Assembly (NCBI GenBank): GCA_006503535.1
Contig: QYRS01000003.1
Span: 3,100,001-3,164,000 of the forward strand
DNA from: Arthrinium phaeospermum
Lineage: Eukaryota; Ascomycota; Sordariomycetes; Amphisphaeriales; Apiosporaceae
Length of the DNA stretch: 64,000 bases
Direction of reading: 5' to 3'
Within the stretch, counting starts at the first letter, position 1. Each line of letters opens with the position of its first letter. The notes below the pieces were generated by a model. That model was not told the origin of the DNA, ran no database searches, and saw nothing but the letters and a program-made list of their open reading frames with translations. Below, piece by piece: positions 34,772 through 45,382 of this stretch. A program made the translations under genes and the position numbers.

Positions 34772-35918
34772 TCATGAGCCCGAGGCCTCTGCCTCGACCT
34801 CGCCATCACCTGAGTCAGGGGGCTCAGCCACGGTTCCCTCACCCGAATGCGCATTTGCAGCGGCCAGTCGCGCGTCTTCCTTCTTTTGACGCAGAGCTTC
34901 CGTCTCCTGGCGCATCTTCTCCAGGCTGAAGCCTTCGTCGTCATCATCGTCCTCATCCTCAGATTCGTTGTCTTGGTTGAAACGCCAGTTGCCGCTCTCG
35001 AACAGAGCACGACCAGTCGCCTCCTTGGCAGCTTTGGCTTGCTCTTCAGCTGCCTTCTTGCTCATGCGCTCCGACTTCCACTTGGCGAAAGACTCGGGTG
35101 TGACAGGCGTAAGAGTTCCGGTAAGCTTATGCCTCTCAGACTCCAAGAACTCCTCGAGAGTCAAAGTCTTAAGAGGAGACTTGTCCAGCAGGGCCTTCTC
35201 GGCTGCTCGCTGTTCCTTGGTCTTGAGGATGAATCTGGATGGTGTTAGTGATGAACATACATGCAGACCAGTTCAAAAGATGGAACACTCACCCAGGTGG
35301 AAGCGCATGCTTGTATTTGCAGTTATTGCCGCCGTTTGGACACACCCAGAACCAACCGTATTTTCCGTCCTCGATAGCCTCGATGAAGAATTTGCACACC
35401 TTGTCGGTGGTGGTCTGCTGGTTACCCTTCTTGGACAGAACGACACTTCGGAGCTTCTCCTCGTCCCAGTCATCAGAAGTCTCCTTCTTCTTCTGTTCCT
35501 CCTCTTCTGCTCTACCATCCGAGTACAGGTTGATCTTCTCGGTCTTGCGCTCGACTGAGAGATCATGGGAGAACTTGCACTTCTTGCCCTTCTCACAGTC
35601 ACCCTTCTTGTAGAAGATGCAGACAACGGTCTTGGGGTCGACGCCGAAGGGAACTTTCTGGATTTGCGCGGGCCTGGCCAGCAGTTCGGCGTTCTCCCGT
35701 TTGGCATCCTCGGCGGCCTTCTTCTCACGGGCCTTGGCTTCCTTCTCGGCCTGCTTGCGCTTTTCCTCGGCAGTGCCGGTGGCGGTTGCGTTGATCTGCT
35801 TGATCTGCTTCTGCGCTGCGGAACCCTTCTTATTTTTCATGCCAAAAGTCTTGTCGGCGATGACCTTCGAAGCCTGCGGCTTCTTGGCCTTGGGGTCTTC
35901 CTTCTTCTTCGGAGGCAT
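34772..35918 (-). CDS. TMA46: CCCH zinc-finger ribosome-associated protein (TMA46/ZC3H15 type), 2 exons
   Basis: Exons 35293-35918 and 34772-35234 give 362 residues (yeast Tma46 is 345). The start MPPKKKEDPKAKKPQASK is family-typical, followed by a Lys/Ala/Glu-rich coiled-coil segment (about 40-80). The first CCCH finger is C100-x7-C108-x5-C114-x3-H118. The second is spread over C175, C193, C200 and H204 with WFWVCPNGGNNCKYKH. The C-terminal half has the conserved LTLEEFLESERHKL box and a Glu/Asp-rich run. Orthologues associate with ribosomes and with the DRG-type GTPase (yeast Rbg1, human DRG1). The GTGAGT donor and ATCCAG acceptor keep the frame through ALPPGFILKTKEQRA. Confidence 0.95.
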
Positions 35919-36473
35919 GGTGGCGAGTAGACGAAGAATTAAATTTGGCCCGGTATGCTAGACGTTTGCGTAGATCGCCGTTGTCTGCGGTAGAAAGCAC
36001 GATTCGTCGGTAAAGTCGACTGGTTTCTTTGGTGATCGCTGCGATAAACCACCTTCCGACCTCTTCAACTAAGTAAGTATTCAAAGTTGGTGGGTTGAAG
36101 TGGGACAGCGGGGCTATGTCGTAGGTAGTAAAATAATTACCTAGCACCTGCAGTTCACATGACAAGCTGTGGCTAATCATCCAATAAGCCACACTGGTCA
36201 ACCACCTTCCTTGCTGCGTGTCCTAATGACCACTGGCAGTCATCAACAGCTACGTTAGTTACCTCAGTCCAAAGAGCCTCCCCCCGAGACAATCACTATC
36301 AAGGTATGTAAAACCCGAGCCTTCTCTGGTATGCCACCTTCTCAATGCTTCTACTTACGTTCCTTGGAATTGGACTGACCTGATGCGCCAGATTGTCTTC
36401 CCTCAACCGCGCAAGATCCCAATTCCTTATCGATATCGACCACAGCCGACTGAATAGACAACCAACCGCGACC
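35919..36473. other. Divergent promoter TMA46/OST4 with a likely 5' UTR intron of OST4
   Basis: About 0.55 kb between divergent starts. Within the OST4 leader, 36304-36391 reads as an 88-nt intron: GTATGT donor, CTGAC branch and GCCAG acceptor. If used, it lies entirely in the 5' UTR. No additional coding frame is seen. Confidence 0.45.
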
Positions 36474-36662
36474 ATGATCTCAGATGACGATCTGTACCGA
36501 CTGGCCATCTTTCTTGGCTCCGTCTCCATGGTTCTCATTGTCGTTTACCATTTCTTCGAGGTCAACTCCGTAGAGGAGAGTGGACTGGCCGAGAAGGCGG
36601 CCAAAGCTCGGCCTGCGCAACAGCCTGGCGCGGTCGGAAAGCAGGCCACTGCAACGAAGTGA
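36474..36662 (+). CDS. OST4: Oligosaccharyltransferase small subunit OST4
   Basis: A 62-residue mini-protein starting MISDDDLYRLAIFLGSVSM, nearly the same as the start of known Ost4 proteins. It has one transmembrane helix (about 8-27, YRLAIFLGSVSMVLIVVYHF), lumen-to-cytosol in the ER membrane. Ost4 holds Stt3 and Ost3/6 together in the N-glycosylation complex. The tail after the helix (about 30-62) is Ala/Lys/Gln-rich and much longer than in yeast (36 residues in total); such extensions are usual in filamentous fungi as far as I know. The ATG at 36474 was chosen because the family begins here; the frame is open upstream but unrelated. Confidence 0.95.
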   Translation: MISDDDLYRLAIFLGSVSMVLIVVYHFFEVNSVEESGLAEKAAKARPAQQPGAVGKQATATK

Positions 36663-37938
36663 AGGGACTCCATGGCGCGATACCAACATCTTCCGGCCAC
36701 AACGGGCAATCGGCGTAGATTGGAGGGGTGATTCGACAGTGCTGGGTGGTGACGATCTGCAACACAATGCGAAAGGCAGGAAAGCCTACGGATACAAATA
36801 CCCATTGCCTTATCTTGATGGAGGCATGACCCCTTGGCTCGGCGATGTAGCTGGCCACTTTATACCCAATCATGTCGGCGATGCAGGCTCATGGTGCTAC
36901 AGAGCGATATAGCAGAGTGGGATCATAATGAGCAACATGCACCTCTGCGACAGGAAGCAGATCTAATACGGACCTGATTATCAATTGCTTTTCATGGATG
37001 CCACTTCTGCCGCCTGTGAGGTCGGGACGAAATTCACAATTCTGCTTTCTGGGTCCTCCAGTTCCCGATCGACAAGTAATACATCAATCTGTAAAATCAT
37101 ATACAAAAGCAGCCTTTAAATTGAAGGTGATTCTTCGTGAAATACATCAATCACAGCTAGGTACTTCATGTAGTAGTAGCCACAGCTCCGTCAATTAGTA
37201 CGGCAGCTTGGCTTGGAGCTCTCTGATTGGGTGAGCCGATGGGTGAGCCGTATCAGGCTTAGCTTGCCACTTTTGTATAGTGGTCAGCTCTCGCCCTCGC
37301 CCCCTGCAGCAGCAGCCAGCAGCATTGATTCCAGGCTCCATAGCCCCACAATAAGGCAACAGAAGGCAGGCAGACAGGCAACTGCGGCCAGAAAAGCCAA
37401 GCCCCCCGTGCCCAAACCCAATCTTCTCAGTCGCGACCCATCTGCGCCCTCCCTCCATCAATCCTCATCAACATCTGCACCACCTGCCTCTCCATCTTCA
37501 TCTCGAACCTCTTCTCTGCCTCAACAAGAGAACGATTCGACCTGCTGTATTTTCCTCTTCTTGACTCCCGGCTGCATCCAACTTGTAACGCCTCATCCCC
37601 ACGCTATCAGTACCTTTCTCGCACCTGGTCTGACAGCTTTTCTTCTTCATTTCTACTCAACTGCCTCTTTCACTGCCAAAACATCCATATTCTGCCCAAA
37701 GTCATCCTCGACGTGCGGAATCCCTGACATTGCCAATACATCACCTCTGAAATCCACCAGTTTCAGTCGCGATTTCTCCCACCTCTTAATCTATTAATCG
37801 ACGCGGACATTTGCGCGCTTCTCCGAGCCAACATCCGATTTTCACCGAGTCGCATCTTCACCTAAGAACGCGTCTCTACCCATCACACGCTCCACAACAC
37901 CAAACACCTCAATACTACTCACCACCGAATCCATCAAT
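36663..37938. other. OST4 3' flank and long leader/promoter of YRA1
   Basis: The last 700 bases before YRA1 are rich in TC/CA and poor in G, as in fungal promoters and leaders. An open frame at 37213-37797 is low-complexity Ser/Pro and probably reflects this composition. No other gene is recognised. Confidence 0.5.
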
Positions 37939-39774
37939 ATGTCTGGAAAGCTTGACCAGTCTCTCGACGAGATCCTCTCCACTCAGCGTCGCACCGTTGG
38001 CGGCCGCCGTGGAGGTGCTCGAGGAGGACGCCGTTCGGTCGGGAGAGCTGCTGCACCCGTCGCCCCCGTCGGCGGTGTCACGAAGACATCTAAGCAGAAG
38101 GGAGCTGCCGCCGCCAAGCAAACACCCGCCAGAGGCGCTGTGGCTGGCGACAGCAAGGTTGTCGTGAGCAACCTGGTAAGTCCATACACTCCATCGCTTA
38201 TCGCGTATCATCACTAACAGCCCATGCAGCCTAAGGACGTAAACGAGGCACAGATTAAGGTATGTTTCCACTAAGGCTTACCCTGCCGGTGGAATTTCAT
38301 CGACTATCCATTTTTATCGCGCGCGCGTAAACTCGAACCTACGATCTACGTCGCCTTAACTCGATCCATTCGGTTAAGGGATGTATGGATGTGGCCGGAG
38401 TCGAGCTGTCAGTTGCCCAGTCTCCTTCGTGATCAAAGCGTGTACGCATTTTGCATTGCGGCACGGCGGATCGAAGTTGAGCAGGTCCTTGTCAAACAAA
38501 CACTGCGCTTCGGCGTCGACCGCAGAAGGCCTGGCAACCCTTGCCTGCGTGTTCCACCAGTGTAGACAAGTCGACTATGGCGCTATGATGATGGCATGCA
38601 ACTCCGAGGCTGGAAAGGACCTTTTTCCTGGGGGCAATCATAGTGAACTCCAAGCACGTACAAGTGCTTCCTCCAACCTGCAACGAGCATAGCAGTGAGC
38701 TACAGCAACACACTTCAGAGACATACCGGTACATCTTCAGTGGAGTATTTTGAGGCGCAATACTTCTGTCAATTTGGGCAACTGGGGCTACCTTTTCTGA
38801 AGCCGTTCTGGGTAAACTGCGCAACGGCAAAGCGCCGAGCAGATTCTGATCAATCTTTTTTGATACAAGTACACACTGAGCGGAAGAGATTATGACAACC
38901 ACCTCGTGTCGGGCGCGAGATACGGCGGGAACACCAGGAAGTTCGCTACTGGTAGAGAGCATCTTGTGGGCGGGGGATGGGATGCTTTTCGGTTGGTCAA
39001 AGTGCCGGGTCTCGAGACGGCCTGCTCAATGCTGTACTAACGCTCACTGCTTGCTCGTTGACGGTACTCTTGTGGTGTGCCACCAAAGATGCTAGGCTCA
39101 CGCTACTTTCGCTGCCGCCGAGGAACGATACGCGGGCGATATGATACGAAACGCTTACTACCCGTGAATTTATTGATCACTAACATGGCATGTCCTTCGA
39201 TAGGAGTACTTCATCACGTCTGTCGGTCAAGTCAAGAGAGTTGAGCTCTCATATGGCCCCAACAGCATGAGCCGCGGCATCGCCACCGTCACTTTCGGCA
39301 CCGCTGATGGTGCCCAAAAGGCATTCAAGGCTCTGAACGGCCTTCTGGTGGACAACAGGCCTATTAAGATCGAAATCGTTGTCAGCGCTGCTAACGCCGC
39401 CATGCTCCCTGCACCCAAGACGCTCACGGACCGCATCACGCAACCTAAGTCGCAACCCAAGGCTCAGCCCAAGTCGGCCGCTTCCACCAAGAAGGACGCT
39501 ACAACCAAGGATGCCGGATCTAGTGCCGCTGGTGCCCGTGGTCGAGGCGGTCGTGGTGCTCGCAAGGGTAAGAGCGCTCGCCCTGCCAAGAAGACGGCCG
39601 AGGAACTCGACTCGGAGATGGCGGACTACTGGGGCTCGGGTAACCCGAACGAGAACGCCAACGGCAGCGCACCGGCTGCCGGAAACGATGATGCTGCTAT
39701 GGAGGATGAGATCTCAGTATGTTGTGACCCAGTCAAACGAATGATGCAGAATGCTAACATATATCGAACAGTAA
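37939..39774 (+). CDS. YRA1: mRNA export adaptor YRA1/ALY (REF family), 4 exons with one very long intron
   Basis: Binds mRNA and hands it from the TREX helicase Sub2/UAP56 to the export receptor Mex67. Exons 37939-38175, 38230-38259, 39204-39716 and 39772-39774 give 260 residues. An N-terminal REF box (KLDQSLDEIL) is followed by an RGG/Arg-rich stretch. The RRM has RNP2 (VVVSNL, 74-79) at the end of exon 1 and RNP1 (RGIATVTF) in exon 3. A second Arg/Gly-rich region precedes the C-terminal UAP56-binding box (EELDSEMADYWG). Intron 2 is 944 bp (GTATGT, branch CACTAAC, acceptor CGATAG), against about 55 for the others. Intron 3 places the stop codon TAA alone in the last exon; without splicing, about 24 unrelated residues would be added. 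The long intron echoes yeast YRA1. Confidence 0.92.
38260..39203 (+). other. 944-bp intron 2 of YRA1
   Basis: Canonical ends (GTATGT donor, CACTAAC branch about 20 nt before the CGATAG acceptor) enclose an intron some fifteen times longer than its neighbours. No conserved protein is encoded inside on either strand. Near 38300-38385 are fragments resembling tRNA D and T arms. In yeast the YRA1 intron is also exceptionally long and its poor splicing lets Yra1 limit its own level; a similar role here is inference. Confidence 0.75.
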
Positions 39775-42700
39775 ACGCGCAATCGTAAGCGAAGAATTCT
39801 CAGACGAAGTTTCATGAATTTTGCGTTGGACAGGATGATCGTGCTTGGCCCAAGGAGTGGCTCCAGGTTGGGTTTTCAGTTGCTTGCGCACAAATTGTCA
39901 CCTACGAAATGCAAACCGGTTTGGGGGGAAGGGATGGACTGGCAATGCGTCGTTGTATCATTTTTTCAGACTGATTTCACTTGGTAATCAGTCTGAACAG
40001 TTTTTTTAGTGGTTATAGCGAATAATGAAGATCGAGCGATAGACCACGAAATTTAGTCTCCCAGAGGCACCTAGGTGATTGAATATATTGATGCCTCCAT
40101 CCAACGCCATGCTGAAATGACAATGGTATACATGTGGCTAAGTGATGTTTATACCGGCTCCTTGGCTCCGTCGTTCCGGCTGAGTTTGAGCCTACTCTGT
40201 GGCATACCTCGAGCCTTGGGCGATCAGTGCTTGTTGTAAACACAAGTTCGGGTGTACTGTGTGGCATTGTCCAAGTCCATGTCCATAAGTACATCTACTT
40301 GGCCATTTCACCTAAGCCCTACTTGCCTGATTCGATGTTGCATTATTGTGTTAGTAACGGGAGCGACACGGTACTCAAAGCAAGCAGTCCACCATCTATC
40401 TCTACCCACCTTCGATGTGAACGTCTTCAAAACAAGAGCGATGTACGTACGTACGTACGTGCCTTGAGCGATTCTCTCTGGTTATGATCTATCATTGCCA
40501 CATACGCCAGCCAGCAGTGTGGGGCATGATCAACCACCTTCGGTGTGAAATCATATATGGCATTGTTCTGTAGATATCATTGGCTTGATCTAGATCGTCC
40601 CATTGCCGACACGGGTTTGATTCTTCAAGCAAGCCGGCCAAGCCGGCCAAGGAAGGCCGGTCTAGAGGCAAGTCTACCGTAGCAGTCGTCACGCGCGTAC
40701 GTCAAGAGGCAGGTAGGTGGGTTAGCTCGACCGAACTTGCAGTTCCGGCGGCCCCCGTGGCGAACTATCCTCCTTTCGTGGTGGGTTCTGGCTTATGCTA
40801 TCACATCAAGGGACAAACAAGCTTCGGGGAAGGAGTCCGGGCCCGCCGGGCGTTCACAGGTTGAGTTACTCAATGTAAAGTCGATGTTACCCCCTTCGTC
40901 TATGGATCGAACGGGTACCGTCCGCCTGCCATTGTTGGGCCTTTATGTCATGTCATATATGATACTCGAGGGGGGGGCGGCTCGAGTCATTGCGTGTATG
41001 CTTGCGTGCGTCGATGATGATATGGTTGTTGGACGAAACCTGGATATAGTGTTCACTAATCGATCGATCCCTGGACACGCTGTCAGGTCTTCCGAGACCA
41101 AGGGCGTGTGCCTGCTTACCTGGGCGTTTTGCCGCATCAGAAGCGGCTGGAATACTAGACTTCACTCCAAAGCTGGGGCAGCCGGGGATGACACAGGTAG
41201 ACTTGCAATTAGGGGCCGGACTCCTTGTGTGACGGTATATGTAGATATTATGATAGTAACTCCAGGGATTCAGACGGACCAGTATGAGGAAGATAAGGGG
41301 GCAAGCTCGGGTTTCAATAATAGGGATGCATTACAGTGGTTCCGGTGGTAGGATTATACACGAGTATTCCAGACAGATCAGGCTCCTGAAGCACGTTTCA
41401 CAGCTTCATCATTGTTGCTGATAGTTATGAGCTGCTTCACGTGCTTGCCCACAGGTTGCATATGGATTAGGGCAGGACGTTGGCATGGCAGCGATAACGC
41501 CAGATTGTGGACGAGTCCGAGCCCTCCATCGCCCGGCAAACCCATGCTTCTCTATGAGAGCGTGCTATGCCCTCCGGGGCCGTAACCCTTCCAAAGCTTG
41601 GCCCAGGAAGTTAATGGAGCAAGGGGAAGGGGCACTGTAGATGAGGAGCAGTAGGCTCTGGACGGAAGCCAACTGTGCGAGGTGATAAAGGCTGGTTGCT
41701 GGCTTCATACGTAAGCCTGACCCCGGTCTCGTTGCTTCTGTCAAGTATAGACAGAAGATAGCGAGAGAGATGGGGGATAGAGAAAACTTGGCTGAAATCG
41801 TTTTGCACTTTACCCGGCTCTCGAGCAACAAAAAAAAGTATTCTTTCCCCCCATTTTTGTGATGTATCATACTGACCCACCTGATGGGACGTTTCTATAA
41901 GACAGTATTATCTTGGTGGTGGATATGTTGTTTCGAGAGGAAAAATTCAACAATGATGCATACGTGTGGAACCCGAGACTTCCCAGTATAGAGTTGGTCA
42001 TTCACTTCTTGCAGGTTCAGCTTCGTTGCCATTTGACGAGGCTGGCTTGCATGCAGTAGAAGGCCCTCGCCCAAAATGCGCTGGCAGCTTCAGCGGCCTC
42101 CTGATGGGCCGGTCAAAAGAGAGGCCCAGGCCCAGGCCCAGGCCCTTCTGCACCTGCATCTGCAGATCGGTGACGAAGAGATAATTCGCCGACGTATGCA
42201 TACACCGGCCAGACTGCTACGCATATCTTCAGCGGCTGCAGCAGCCATTCATTTCCCGGGCGTCGTCTGCGGTTACAGTTGATCGATCTCCTGGCCAGGT
42301 CGGCGATGATGACGATGATGTTATAGTGACGAAGAGAAGAGCCACCTAGCCTTCGGTTCGTCGTACCTTTGGCTAATCAAACTCCCTCCCCAGGACTCCC
42401 TGTTGGGCTTGACGTTGGGTATCCAAGTCATGAGAGTCTCCCAGATAAGAGCAATAGCTCTCAAGCCATGATGTTGCCTTTCGAGTGAACGGTAAAGGGT
42501 ATGTGTCCATGTATAGAGGTTGATGATAGCATCCGTTGGAAAAAGCGTGTTCACCTAAAAGAATCAGCGTGTGGTTTCGAAGATGCCAAGGCCTCGAAGT
42601 ACCACAGTAGTGCATCAGAAGAGGGCCACAAAACCAGGCTGGCTCGATGACTTGATGGTGACGGGAGATCTACAGGTACTCGCCGTCTTCACGGCATACG

Positions 42701-45382
42701 TAGTGCTTCGGGAGCGAGCCGTTGCTTGTGGTCCATTCAACGACTTGGGCCAAATCAGCGGCGTCCCATACGCTCGTATCCTATCACACGCTCGTTTTCG
42801 TGAATGGAAAGCACTCTTTGCCCCCGTGCCGTATGGGTGACAGTGCCAGTGGGTCTCCCCAGCAGCGTCAACGGCGGGAGCTAGGAGGTATGTAGTGAAC
42901 CCCGGAACCAGGAAACCAAAAATCTCGGTAAGATAGGCTGGCCTGTCATGCCCTGCAGCAGGGAAAGGAATCACAGCCGAAGCTTTTCGGAAACAAGACC
43001 GCCACGAATCACAGCGGGAGCAGTTCCAATTGGGCCCGGTTTTGTTGCCCGTCTGGATCACCTCATACGACAACATATGCAATCTGGTTACGACGCGAAT
43101 AGTCGGCCACCTAAGCCTTTCGTAGGAGATTATTGGTAACCCGGGGGTTACATTCCAAGCATGACTCGGACTGAGCTGATATTTAGGGAATGATCGTGCG
43201 TCTTCTCACAGCAGCTTGTGGAACTTTATGACACCTGGTCGGAGTAGTCCCCGGGCGGTTTCAGGGGTCAGGGGTCGAGAGGATGGATATACTAGTACCT
43301 ACCGGCAGGACTGGCTGTCTGCAATTACCTACGCAACCCATGGTAGATATTGCCAGCCTCTCCGTCTCTAGAGGAAGGAATCTGGATCATCAGGAGTGGC
43401 GGAGAGGCCTGTCAGGATGTATGTATGTAGCGATTAGTTACCCTGTCCACCAGGGCGGAACGCCTCTGAATATATCGGGATGCCACCTTGATGCGATCTT
43501 CGGATAGCCACCGCGGGCATACATAAGACAGCACCTAATTTGCATGCCTCCAGGCTCGTCGAATGCAGAGTACGCACATGCCAGGTCCTGAAATGGCTGT
43601 CATATACTACTTTGGGAGCTTGGTGGCTGACGGGAGGTTGCATCAGCTAAAACAAAGCGCGTCTTTGACAGCTGCCAATCCACAAACGGATAGGAAGACC
43701 GCAGCTTGTCCCCAACTGACGTGAAAGCCGAGCCGGGGCGCCTGGGCGGAGGCTTCCAAGACTTGGACCAATACGAAAAAAGAAAAGGAGGGAGGGTGAC
43801 TTTTATGCCGGAATCTATCATGTCGCCGCAGGGATGAGAGATCGATGAGGACATCTCGATTGTTGCTACATCTGTATCAACTTTGCGCGCCGTAGTCATG
43901 GGGGTAGTCAATGTCGAAATGATGGAGTAGCAGTGGCAGAAGATGCCCCGGTTCCGAGGCCATAATGCCTGGCATTATGCGCCGTAAGCGTTGCAACAGC
44001 CATCAACGGTTCACACACCCGTTGGGCGGGCAATGGCAGCGGATTTGTCCCGAAAAGCATGCCACTCGAGTGTCGATGGCATTCGCCGCCGCGACCACGA
44101 GGAAGCTAGCGCTCCTGCAGGAGAGACGATAGTCGGCTCAATCAGAGGCTAGGGCAAGCATGGGATGCATGGAACGCATGGGACCCACGAACCGTTATCC
44201 GTTATTCTCTGATGGTGTTGAGCTCAGGATGCAGGTCAGGACGGGCGGAAGGCAGCCGTTAATCTATCAACCGAGGAAACATTCGATGGCGCCGTCGCAT
44301 GTACCCATATCCTGGCATTGGTGGCGGGTTGCACATCCGGAGGGATTTCGTTGGGCGAACCAGCGTCGACGGCCCAGCAGCCGGGTTGGTGAAAAAATGT
44401 GACAGATCAGAGGAAATTTCTGGATTGAGAGGAGGAGGAGAAGGTATAGTAGTAGTCGGGAGTTGTAAACGAGCCGTCATTCGGCACGATCATAACCACA
44501 TCAGCATGCCATCAGCCAAGGGGGGCAGCGAGTCAGGGTCGCCTTTGAACATGTAGGCTATAGGCAGACGGCTACGACGACAAATCAGATAATGGTCAAT
44601 TGCATTCCCACGATCACTCGGTGAGTTGTATAGTCGAAGGGGCGGCAGGGCAGGGCAGGGCAAGTGAGGTACGGTCGAGTCGATACTTGCCGAATCAGCC
44701 TCCAACGACCAAAAAGAAAGGACGGGGCTTGAAAACACGGTGGAACAAGCTTAACGGCCGGCCAGAGTTGAGGCGGCTATTGGTGGTGCTGCCGATCACT
44801 CTCCACTATTCGACATGCATTATGACCGATGGGTTGCTGGCAACTCACCAAGTTAGGCTACCTGACCACTTGACTGGACCCTACCCACGATCAGTCAATT
44901 CAATGCATCTGGCAATTGGAAGGAACATTTGAAGTCACGACGGCCGGACTGGCACTGCGCCTGCCGCCTGACTACTACTTATGTAGGTTGCTACTGGGCT
45001 ACCTGCCTCCTGCTTCCTTCCTTATTCTGTCGCTACTTGCAATTACTTAAGACATTCCTTGACGAATTTTGGCTACCTACTTTCTTGTGCTCGTCAATTC
45101 TCAACCCGAAGCGCATTCTCCAGTCGAGAGAGACAAAGCGACAGGCGGATCTCACCGGTCGTTCGTGGATGATTAATCGACTTGTTATACTTTGGTGCTC
45201 CCAGCTTCCGCTTCCATAGCACTGACGGAACCTCAATCTACCTCTTTCTACCTGATATCCCTCGACCTCGCCTTGCTCTGCCTTGCAATACTTCCAATTG
45301 CTTAATAGCCAGGCAACTCGGGACACAACGCCCGCCTGCTCTGCCTCGTCCAGACTTATAAAAGCCTGCCGCCCACTCTCCA
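39775..45382. other. 5.6-kb gene-poor region
   Basis: No frame with motifs or fungal codon bias is seen on either strand; the longest (40737-41351, +) reads as random protein. Simple or symmetric sequences present are a (GTAC)n run at 40443-40460, a doubled AAGCCGGCC near 40625, a CAGGCC run near 42125-42150, and a 19-base perfect palindrome with a 1-base centre at 43961-43979. The last 400 bases (pyrimidine-rich) are the likely promoter and leader of the next gene. Confidence 0.5.
39965..39997 (+). repeat. Perfect 12-bp hairpin in the YRA1 3' flank
   Basis: The arm TTCAGACTGATT (39965-39976) is followed by a 9-base loop and its exact inverse complement (39986-39997), with T-runs on both sides. 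It lies about 190 bases after the YRA1 stop, probably in the 3' UTR. Confidence 0.65.

Noticed and set aside
37213..37797. 194-residue Ser/Pro-rich + frame before YRA1
   Set aside because: Its composition follows the pyrimidine-rich leader; it looks like promoter/5' UTR, not protein.
40737..41351. 204-residue + frame
   Set aside because: No motif, no C-ending codon bias and a random-looking composition in a gene-poor region.
42615..43082. 155-residue - frame in the 40-45 kb region
   Set aside because: No motif or bias; length is within chance for this base composition.
43961..43979. 19-base palindrome CATAATGCC-T-GGCATTATG
   Set aside because: Short and isolated; no gene or element context.
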